A DNA stretch of 5,059 nucleotides from Minisyncoccota bacterium (GTDB lineage: Bacteria; Patescibacteriota; Microgenomatia; UBA1400; PJMF01): the NCBI GenBank assembly GCA_003518205.1, contig DOZC01000065.1, forward strand, positions 1 through 5,059, written 5' to 3'. The translations under genes were made by a program, and so were the position numbers. Below the pieces are notes generated by a model that saw nothing but the letters and a program-made list of their open reading frames with translations, did no database searches and had not been told where the DNA came from. Of the stretch, positions 1 to 5,059 are shown piece after piece. Numbering within the stretch: the stretch's first letter is position 1; each line of letters starts with the position of its first letter.

Positions 1-25
1 TACTATGGAAGGAGTAATTTTTTTT

Positions 26-30
26 GAGGA
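26..30 (+). promoter_or_regulatory. Shine-Dalgarno of the SDR gene
   Basis: GAGGA lies 6 nt before the ATG at 37 and matches the anti-Shine-Dalgarno end of 16S rRNA. It fixes the start codon of the SDR gene. A second purine-rich stretch (GGAAGGAG, 8-14) is too far upstream to serve this ATG; it might belong to the short overlapping frame starting at 5 or to the end of a gene outside the window. The first 36 bases hold no other recognisable signal. Confidence 0.7.
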
Positions 31-36
31 AAAACT

Positions 37-795
37 ATGTTTGAATTAACTGGAAAAAAAGCTATTGTGACCGGTGCTTCGAGTGGCTTGGGAGTTCAAT
101 TTGCTCTAGCATTAGCCAGGCAAGGAGCCGATGTAGCTTTGCTGGCGCGGCGTCTGGATAGGTTGGAAGCAGTTAAAGCTCAAATTATGGCCTTGGGAAG
201 GCAATGTTTGGCTATTAAATGTGATGTGAGTGTAGAAACAGAGGTTCAAGCTGCAGTAGCTCAAGTAAACCAAGCTTTTGGCAGAATTGACATTTTGGCC
301 AATAACGCGGGGGTTTCAGCTATTGCTCCGGCAGAACAAATGACTGAAGCTGATTGGGATAAGGTCATTGATATTGATCTCAAAGCAGTGTGGTTGATGG
401 CCAAGCATGTGGGTCAATACATGATCAATCAAGGTTATGGCAAAATCATCAACACCAGTTCCATATTTGGTTTAGTAGGTAACAGTTCGTTTCCAGTAGT
501 GGCTTATCATGCTGCCAAGTTTGGGGTAGTGGGTTTGACCAAAGCCTTGGCAGGTGAATGGGCTAAACACAATATTACCGTGAACGCGATTGGGCCGGGA
601 TTTTTCGACTCAGAAATGACTCACGCCGTGATTGAAACTCCGGACTTTAACCAATATGTGGCCGCTGGTTGTCCCATGAAACGAATTGGTCGTGAGGGTG
701 AGTTAGATGGAGCGATGATTTATTTTGCCTCAGATGCCTCAAGTTATACCACTGGTCAAATTATTGCGGTGGATGGTGGTTGGACGAGTATTTAA
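37..795 (+). CDS. SDR family NAD(P)-dependent oxidoreductase (classical type)
   Basis: This 252-residue protein is a complete classical short-chain dehydrogenase, a single Rossmann-fold cytosolic enzyme that oxidises or reduces an alcohol/carbonyl pair with NAD(P). Visible motifs are the cofactor glycine motif TGASSGLG (residues 12-19), the acidic Asp63-Val64 after beta-3, NNAG (89-92), catalytic Ser142, and Y157-x3-K161, followed by PGFF (187-190) and the C-terminal VDGGW. The end of beta-2 reads ARR (37-39), with no acidic residue, which favours NADP(H). The Ser-to-Tyr spacing is 15 residues, two more than in FabG, and the fourth member of the catalytic tetrad (usually Asn, in an N-L context) is Asp114. 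Overall it resembles the gluconate-5-dehydrogenase-like SDRs of Gram-positive bacteria, but the substrate cannot be read from sequence, so no gene symbol is given. The ATG at 37 is chosen because a GAGGA lies 6 nt upstream and the glycine motif then falls at the normal distance. It converges on ldh. Confidence 0.93.
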   Translation: MFELTGKKAIVTGASSGLGVQFALALARQGADVALLARRLDRLEAVKAQIMALGRQCLAIKCDVSVETEVQAAVAQVNQAFGRIDILANNAGVSAIAPAEQMTEADWDKVIDIDLKAVWLMAKHVGQYMINQGYGKIINTSSIFGLVGNSSFPVVAYHAAKFGVVGLTKALAGEWAKHNITVNAIGPGFFDSEMTHAVIETPDFNQYVAAGCPMKRIGREGELDGAMIYFASDASSYTTGQIIAVDGGWTSI

Positions 796-800
796 AATAA

Positions 801-819
801 CTAATGAGCCGTTCATTAG
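801..819. terminator. Hairpin between convergent SDR and ldh genes, possible bidirectional terminator
   Basis: A perfect 7-bp inverted repeat, CTAATGA (801-807) and TCATTAG (813-819), encloses a 5-nt loop. It lies between the SDR stop (793-795) and the ldh coding region, and it includes the ldh stop codon (816-818). On the minus strand the stem is followed at once by a U-rich run (TTATTTTAAAT), which fits intrinsic termination of the dnaE-tkt-ldh operon. On the plus strand a T5 run follows only after a GC-rich gap (827-831), so termination there is less convincing. The stem has only two G-C pairs and is weak. The position between converging genes is the strongest support. Confidence 0.45.
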
Positions 820-1763
820 GCCGGGGTTTTTGGCAGATACTTTTTGAGAGTTTCAACTGAGTGTGCGAGTTTAAGTTTTTCTTCCCATGAGAGTTTAATT
901 TCTAGGGCTTGCTCTACTCCACTTCGACCCAACACGCAAGGAACACTAAGAGCCACACCATAATAATCATGATAGCCATGTAGCGGAATTGATAGCGACA
1001 AAACGCGCCGGCTGTCTCGTAAAATATGCTCCACCACCTGACTGATAACTGTACCAATGGCATAGTAAGTAGCGCCTTTAGCAGCAATGATTTTATAAGC
1101 CGCTGAGCGAGTGGCTTCAAAGGCTGCCAGGGCTTTGGTTTCGGAAAAATTTGGCAAACTCAGTAAAGATTGACCGCCCACGATGGCACTCGAAAGGGCT
1201 GGAAACGAGCTGTCACCATGTTCACCCAGCACATAGGCATGAATACTTCTGGGATTAACTTTTAAAAATTCCGAAAGATGAAATCGAAATCTGGCGCTAT
1301 CCAACATGGTGCCGGTACCAAAAATTCTGCCCTTTGGCAAACCAGCGATTTGATAAGCTCGATAAGTTAAAATATCAACTGGATTGCTGACAATCACAAT
1401 CACCGCTTCTGGAGCATACTGAACTATTTTGGGAATGATCTCTTCAATAATGGCTAGATTTTTCACAGTCAAATCAAGTCGAGTTTCTCCAGGTTTTTGA
1501 GCTACTCCAGCTGTAATCACTACCACATCGCTTTTGGCCATATCCTCATAGTTAATGGAGGAAAAAATTTTGGCGGCTCCCAAAAAATTTAAACCGTGTT
1601 CTAAATCAAGTTGCTCGCCAGTTAATTCTGCTTGGCTTCGACCAATTAACACCAATTCATTAACCACGTTTTTAAGTAATAAAGCGTAAGCTGCAGTCAT
1701 GCCGACTTTGCCACAACCGATAATAGCAACTTTGTTGAGATCTTGATTGATGCGATGATTCAT
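816..1763 (-). CDS. ldh: L-lactate dehydrogenase
   Basis: This 315-residue protein, the normal length for the family, is a cytosolic enzyme that reduces pyruvate to L-lactate and reoxidises the reduced nicotinamide cofactor in fermentation. It shows the Rossmann motif GCGKVG (16-21), the mobile substrate loop with Gln89 and Arg95 (canonical Gln102 and Arg109), Asn127, the catalytic pair Asp155/His182 (canonical Asp168/His195) in LDSARFR and GEHGD, Arg158 (canonical Arg171, substrate carboxylate) and Thr232 (canonical Thr246). Gln rather than Arg in the loop argues for lactate over malate dehydrogenase. Arg160 and His175 match the fructose-1,6-bisphosphate-binding Arg173 and His188 of allosteric bacterial LDHs. 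The end of beta-2 reads IGRS (40-43) instead of the NAD-selective Asp, suggesting NADP(H). It is the last gene of the minus-strand operon, 34 nt after the transketolase C-terminal gene. No Shine-Dalgarno precedes the ATG, but no other start lies nearby in frame. In-frame tandem stops (TAA TGA) end the gene. Confidence 0.95.
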   Translation of the reverse strand: MNHRINQDLNKVAIIGCGKVGMTAAYALLLKNVVNELVLIGRSQAELTGEQLDLEHGLNFLGAAKIFSSINYEDMAKSDVVVITAGVAQKPGETRLDLTVKNLAIIEEIIPKIVQYAPEAVIVIVSNPVDILTYRAYQIAGLPKGRIFGTGTMLDSARFRFHLSEFLKVNPRSIHAYVLGEHGDSSFPALSSAIVGGQSLLSLPNFSETKALAAFEATRSAAYKIIAAKGATYYAIGTVISQVVEHILRDSRRVLSLSIPLHGYHDYYGVALSVPCVLGRSGVEQALEIKLSWEEKLKLAHSVETLKKYLPKTPA

Positions 1764-1797
1764 ATTTAAATTGACCGTTTTGTGAGGCTCAAAAAAT

Positions 1798-2784
1798 TTA
1801 TAATTGGGCTCGACGCCTCAGAGCTTTTTCGGCAGCCGCAACGATTGCTTCAGTAGTTAAATGATATTTTTCCATTACTGCATCGGCAGGTCCTGATTCG
1901 CCAAAACAGTCGTTGACTGCCACCATTTCAATCACGGTAGGTTGAGTGATTTGGTGACCCAGATTTTGAGTCACGACTTCCGCCACAGCTGAACCTAAGC
2001 CGCCATAAATCTGATGTTCTTCCGCGGTTACAATTACACCACTTTGATTGGCGGCCCGAACAATGGCAGTCACATCAATTGGTTTAATAGTGTGGAGATT
2101 GATAACTTGGGCCTGGAGATTGTGAATTTGCAAAGTTTGGGCGGCTTGGAGAGCTTTGGCTACCATGACGCCAGTGGCAAAAATGGTTAGATCAGTGCCG
2201 GGACGCAAAATTTGCGCCTGACCAATTTTAAAATTTAAGCCATCGGTTAAATCCGGAGTGTCGACTCGACTCAGTCTGAGATAGGCTGGCCCAGAATGAT
2301 CTACCAAAGCTAAAGTAGCAGCATAAGCTTGAGCGGCATCACAGGGCACAATCACAGTTAAATTTGGCAAAACTCGAGTTAGGGCAATATCTTCTAAAAT
2401 TTGATGCGAGGCTCCATCACCTCCAACTGTTAAACCAGCGTGGCCGCCCACAATTGTTACTGGGAGATTGGAATAACACACCGAAACTCGGAGTTGATCC
2501 CAATTTCGACCGGGATTAAAAGCGGCATAACTGGCGGCAAAGGGTTTTAAGCCACCTAAGGCTAGGCCTGCTGCCACTCCTACTAAATTTTGTTCTGCCA
2601 CACCCACTTCTACAAATTGGTTCGGAAAATTGTGAGCAAAAGTGGCTAATCTGACAGATTCATCAAGATCGCTACAGAGAGCCACGACTCGAGGATTTTG
2701 TTTGGCCGCAACCATAATACCCGCGCCAAAACCATCACGAGGACCTTGAGTTAAATTGGTAAAGTTAGGTTGAATGAGGGTCAT
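1798..2784 (-). CDS. tktB: Transketolase, C-terminal subunit (Pyr and C-terminal domains)
   Basis: This 328-residue protein is the second half of a split transketolase, which transfers two-carbon ketol units in the non-oxidative pentose phosphate pathway. The pyrimidine-binding domain spans about residues 10-180. It contains VAEQN, with Glu64 as the catalytic glutamate that activates thiamine diphosphate, then the NPGRNWDQLR stretch (90-99), GGDGASHQ with His127 (substrate-binding His of the DGPTHQ motif in full-length enzymes), and YLRLSR with its phosphate-binding Arg. The rest, from about 195, is the C-terminal transketolase domain (ending ...HQIYGGLGSAVAE... and FGESG). It lacks any TPP/Mg motif, so it needs the partner encoded just upstream. 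The ATG at 2784 lies inside the partner gene, giving a 20-nt overlap. There is no Shine-Dalgarno, which suggests translational coupling. E1 components and DXP synthase share this fold, but the neighbour settles the call. The symbol is a convention for the C-terminal half. Confidence 0.93.
   Translation of the reverse strand: MTLIQPNFTNLTQGPRDGFGAGIMVAAKQNPRVVALCSDLDESVRLATFAHNFPNQFVEVGVAEQNLVGVAAGLALGGLKPFAASYAAFNPGRNWDQLRVSVCYSNLPVTIVGGHAGLTVGGDGASHQILEDIALTRVLPNLTVIVPCDAAQAYAATLALVDHSGPAYLRLSRVDTPDLTDGLNFKIGQAQILRPGTDLTIFATGVMVAKALQAAQTLQIHNLQAQVINLHTIKPIDVTAIVRAANQSGVIVTAEEHQIYGGLGSAVAEVVTQNLGHQITQPTVIEMVAVNDCFGESGPADAVMEKYHLTTEAIVAAAEKALRRRAQL
2765..2784 (-). other. 20-nt overlap of the two transketolase genes (likely translational coupling)
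   Basis: The stop of the N-terminal subunit gene (TAA, 2765-2767) lies downstream of the start of the C-terminal subunit gene (ATG, 2782-2784), in a different frame. The bases before that ATG (2785-2800) contain no GGAG-like sequence. Ribosomes finishing the first half are therefore the likely source of initiation for the second, which would give matched amounts of two subunits that work only as a pair. The overlap is seen directly; the coupling is inferred. Confidence 0.6.
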
Positions 2785-3676
2785 AGTTTAGATTATCTAG
2801 TTGAGTTGTTAGTTCAGTTATGGCGTTAGCTGCCTCGGCCTGACTGGGAATTTTGCCGTGCCATTCGAATTTATTTTCCATAAAAGATACACCTCGCCCG
2901 GAAATTGTTTCAGCCAAAATCGCCGTAGGCCGTCGGACACCAGCTTTAATGAGTCGAATGGCTTTTTGAAATTCAAGCTGATCGTGACCGTTGATTTGCC
3001 ACACATCCCAGCCAAAAGCCCGCAGTTTAGTTGGAAGTGGATTAACTGACATGATTTGATCAATCCGACCACTGATTTGAATATTGTTATGATCAATAAT
3101 TGGAACCAGATTGGTGAGGTGATATTGACCGGCCAACATATAGGCTTCCCAGGTTTGACCTTCTTGATGTTCACCATCACTTAAAAAACAAAACACCACA
3201 TTGGGTTTTTGAGCGCGTTTCAAACTCAAAGCTAAACCAGCTGCTTGAGACAAACCTTGGCCAAGCGGGCCGGAAGTATTTTCCACCCCCGGAACTGGTT
3301 GATTGATTTCTGTTTCATCTTGAATTTTCGGAAAAAAATGAGGGTGCCCTTGGAGTGGGCTATCTAATTGACGAAATCGACTCAGCCAAACTTTGGGAAA
3401 ATACCCAGCCTCAGCCAAAGTGGCATACCACACCGGACAAGTGTGACCATTAGAAACTAAAACATAATCTCGCTGTGACCAATTTGGATCAAAAGGGTGA
3501 TGTTTTAAAGCTCCAAAATAAAGAGCGGTGTAAAGATCGGCCAAACCTAGGGCACCGGCCAAGTGACCGCTTTGAGCCTGATGCACCATTTTAATAATCG
3601 CCATTCTGATTTTAGTGGCTAAATATTTTAGTCGTACCAAATCTGGTGAAAACTGAGGGGCAGCCAAATTTTCCAT
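2765..3676 (-). CDS. tktA: Transketolase, N-terminal subunit (TPP/Mg-binding PP domain)
   Basis: This 303-residue protein is the first half of the split transketolase and holds the diphosphate end of thiamine diphosphate. In order it shows SGHLAGALGLADL (36-48), SNGHTCP (75-81), LQGHP (108-112), SGPLGQGLS (135-143), the TPP/Mg motif beginning SDGEHQEG (166-173) and closing with DHNN (195-198), where Asp167 and Asn197 are the expected metal ligands, and SFMENKFEWHG near residue 270. Together with the next gene it totals 631 residues, close to a one-piece transketolase. Between LQGHP and PGVE there are about 11 more residues than I expect for the family. The start is 6 nt after the dnaE stop, with at best a weak AGAG purine run overlapping that stop. 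The start is supported by the usual distance of about 35 residues to the SGH motif. Co-transcription with dnaE is likely. The symbol is a convention for the N-terminal half. Confidence 0.94.
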   Translation of the reverse strand: MENLAAPQFSPDLVRLKYLATKIRMAIIKMVHQAQSGHLAGALGLADLYTALYFGALKHHPFDPNWSQRDYVLVSNGHTCPVWYATLAEAGYFPKVWLSRFRQLDSPLQGHPHFFPKIQDETEINQPVPGVENTSGPLGQGLSQAAGLALSLKRAQKPNVVFCFLSDGEHQEGQTWEAYMLAGQYHLTNLVPIIDHNNIQISGRIDQIMSVNPLPTKLRAFGWDVWQINGHDQLEFQKAIRLIKAGVRRPTAILAETISGRGVSFMENKFEWHGKIPSQAEAANAITELTTQLDNLNYDPHST

Positions 3677-3682
3677 CGCTCT

Positions 3683-5059
3683 CTAGTGTAGCAGGTTTTG
3701 AACTTTGAGTTCTAGATTTTGATCCCAGGCCACTGGGTATGGCAACACCAATCTCTCTGGTATTGAACCATTGGGAATCACGATGACAATTTTTTCCTTA
3801 CCAGGATGAGATTTAAGTAGTTTACCCAGTTCTTGAAGTTTAACTTTATCAGTGTGACGAGGAATGAAAATCTCTTGGTAATTTTGAAGCTCTGATTGCT
3901 CCAAATCAGTTTGAGTTGGAATGGTGATTTTTTCAACCAATAAACCAATGGTTTCTTCCCTAACTTCTACTTTAGCTTTCATCAAAACTACAGCATTAAG
4001 TTTTAGCAAATCTTGATAATCGTGATAAGTTTTGGGAAAAACCACAAACTCTGCAGTTCCGGTTTCGTCTTCCAGCAAACCGAAAGCCATTAGAGCGCCG
4101 GTTTTTTTGGTATGAGTTTCTCGGAGTTTAGTAATGATGCCACCAAAAATAAAAGTTTGACCCTGATGAACTAATTGATCTAAATCAATAATGTTTTTAT
4201 TTGACCTTTTGCTCACGGCTTTAAGTGATTCAGCCATGGGGTGATCGGTGAGATACATGCCTAATAATTCTTTTTCGAAAGATAGCAATTCTTGATTGGG
4301 ATACTCAGCCACGGCTGGAAAAGTATCCTTAATTTCTTGAGTTTTGTGGTCACTGATTCCGGCAAAAAGGTTGTCTTGACCATCAATATCAGACTGGAAT
4401 TGAGCCGCAATTTGCCGAATGAGGTCTAAATTTTCCAACATACTAGCTCGGGTACCAAATTGATCCATGGCTCCAACTTTAATCAAACACTCCAAAACTT
4501 TTTTATTAACTTTGCGACCGTCAGTTTCATGAATAAATTGAGTTAATGAACTAAAATCTTGTTCGAGGCGTTGGCGAGTTTCCAAAATATTTTCGATGGC
4601 AGCGCTGCCGACATTTTTGATGGCTGTAAAACCAAACCTGACTGCCAAACTTTCCAAAGAATCAGGATGGGGCTCAATCATAAAATCACTGCCGGATTTA
4701 TTAATGTGTGGGGGCAGGATTTTAATACCCATTTGTTTGCTGTTCTCGATAGCCACGGCAACTTTTTCATCTCGATTTGCGGAGTGCGAACCAGATTCAA
4801 CACTCATCATGGCGGTCATATATTCCACAGGATAGTGAGCTTTTAAGTAAGCTGTTTCATAGGCGATCATGGCATAACTGGCGGCGTGCGATTTGTTGAA
4901 GCCATAGTTGGCAAAAGCTTCGATAAATCCCCAAACTTTTTCGGCAATATCTTTTTGATAACCCTTTTCGACTGATTGTTTAATGAAGCGTTTTTTGTTT
5001 TCATCTAAAAGCGATTTTTTCTTCTTCCCAATGGCTCGGCGCAGAATATCAGCTTCACC
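3683..5059 (-). CDS. dnaE: DNA polymerase III subunit alpha, C-terminal part (5' end outside window)
   Basis: This frame runs open from the window edge to a TAG stop and gives the last 458 residues of the replicative polymerase catalytic subunit; family members are usually about 1,000-1,200 residues. The reading begins GEADILRRAIGKKK, a conserved DnaE segment, so the frame must not be started at the first ATG (4870), which lies inside the conserved GFNKSHAASYA-MIAYETAYLKAHYP block. In the visible part the order is: end of the polymerase/fingers region (1-80), a helix-hairpin-helix at about 147-160 (IKNVGSAAI), the beta-clamp-binding motif QDNLF (228-232), the conserved SFEKELLGMYLTDHP (260-274), an OB fold (about 303-378), and a C-terminal domain opening with IPRHTD. 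The N-terminal PHP domain and the catalytic aspartates lie outside the window, so their state is unknown. It is DnaE rather than PolC, since PolC differs in domain order and has no such C-terminal OB-fold arrangement. It is the upstream gene of the visible operon. Confidence 0.96.
   Translation of the reverse strand, partial: GEADILRRAIGKKKKSLLDENKKRFIKQSVEKGYQKDIAEKVWGFIEAFANYGFNKSHAASYAMIAYETAYLKAHYPVEYMTAMMSVESGSHSANRDEKVAVAIENSKQMGIKILPPHINKSGSDFMIEPHPDSLESLAVRFGFTAIKNVGSAAIENILETRQRLEQDFSSLTQFIHETDGRKVNKKVLECLIKVGAMDQFGTRASMLENLDLIRQIAAQFQSDIDGQDNLFAGISDHKTQEIKDTFPAVAEYPNQELLSFEKELLGMYLTDHPMAESLKAVSKRSNKNIIDLDQLVHQGQTFIFGGIITKLRETHTKKTGALMAFGLLEDETGTAEFVVFPKTYHDYQDLLKLNAVVLMKAKVEVREETIGLLVEKITIPTQTDLEQSELQNYQEIFIPRHTDKVKLQELGKLLKSHPGKEKIVIVIPNGSIPERLVLPYPVAWDQNLELKVQNLLH

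Noticed and set aside
5..49. Mini frame ATG..TAA (14 codons) overlapping the SDR start, or the tail of an upstream gene
   Set aside because: It is too short to judge. Upstream stops exist in all three frames here (15-17, 25-27, 47-49), so any of them could end a gene outside the window, and nothing identifies which.
914..1120. 68-codon minus-strand frame inside ldh
   Set aside because: It overlaps the well-supported ldh gene in another frame and has no family motif; it is a shadow.
1764..1802. Promoter for ldh (a TATAAA at 1797-1802, or TTGAGC plus TTAAAT close to the ATG)
   Set aside because: The TATAAA has no -35 at the right distance. The second pair has correct spacing but would place the transcript start inside the coding region. 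Such matches are expected by chance in AT-rich DNA.
1783..1820. Inverted repeat TGAGGC...GCCTCA spanning the transketolase C-terminal gene end and the ldh leader
   Set aside because: The stem is only 6 bp with a 26-nt loop and no U-tract follows, so it is not a convincing terminator or attenuator.
2818..3180. 120-codon minus-strand and 63-codon plus-strand frames inside the transketolase N-terminal gene
   Set aside because: Both lie within a gene with full motif support, and their translations show no recognisable domain.
4559..4846. Two plus-strand frames (95 and 79 codons) opposite dnaE
   Set aside because: They are antisense to the conserved dnaE region, have no convincing Shine-Dalgarno and resemble no known protein.
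3683..4870. dnaE as a short 395-residue gene starting at the ATG at 4870
   Set aside because: The frame stays open to the window edge and the extra 63 codons encode conserved DnaE sequence (GEADILRRA, GFNKSHAAS). This ATG is an internal Met.
1..5059. CRISPR arrays, tRNA or rRNA genes, insertion sequences, direct repeats
   Set aside because: I looked for regular repeats, transposase motifs and cloverleaf-like segments and saw none. Nearly all of the window is accounted for by protein-coding genes.

Overview
The window looks like a compact, bacterial, moderately AT-rich chromosomal segment with no sign of mobile DNA. The bacterial assignment rests on a PolIII alpha (DnaE) C-terminal half carrying a beta-clamp-binding motif. 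A transketolase split into two genes, very tight gene packing, a fermentative lactate dehydrogenase, and weak or absent Shine-Dalgarno sequences in the minus-strand operon together suggest a small-genome fermenter such as a Patescibacteria/CPR member. That lineage call is an inference: Firmicutes and some other bacteria also carry split transketolases. All reading frames use the standard bacterial code, with TAA or TAG stops and no in-frame TGA.

Layout. On the plus strand, 37-795 encodes a complete classical short-chain dehydrogenase/reductase (SDR) with a good Shine-Dalgarno. On the minus strand, read from the right edge to the left, a likely operon runs dnaE (3683 to beyond 5059, 5' end cut by the window), transketolase N-terminal subunit (2765-3676), transketolase C-terminal subunit (1798-2784), and L-lactate dehydrogenase (816-1763). 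Spacings are 6 nt, a 20-nt overlap, and 34 nt. The SDR and ldh genes converge, with only 20 nt between their stop codons. A small hairpin sits there and includes the ldh stop codon, and probably ends transcription from one or both sides. No unannotated stretch exceeds 40 nt.

How the genes fit together. The two transketolase halves carry complementary active-site parts: the TPP/Mg-binding PP domain in one, and the catalytic-Glu Pyr domain plus C-terminal domain in the other. They should form one enzyme of the non-oxidative pentose phosphate pathway, which feeds pentoses and fructose-6-P/GAP into glycolysis. Lactate dehydrogenase then regenerates oxidised cofactor from pyruvate. It keeps the residues of the fructose-1,6-bisphosphate allosteric site, so it may respond to glycolytic flux. 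Its cofactor loop reads Gly-Arg-Ser where NAD-dependent LDHs have Asp, which points to NADP(H) use; the SDR has an Arg-Arg pair at its corresponding place. I see no wholly new system. The most interesting items are the predicted cofactor switch in the LDH, the co-transcription of a replicase gene with central carbon genes, and an insertion in the transketolase N-terminal subunit.
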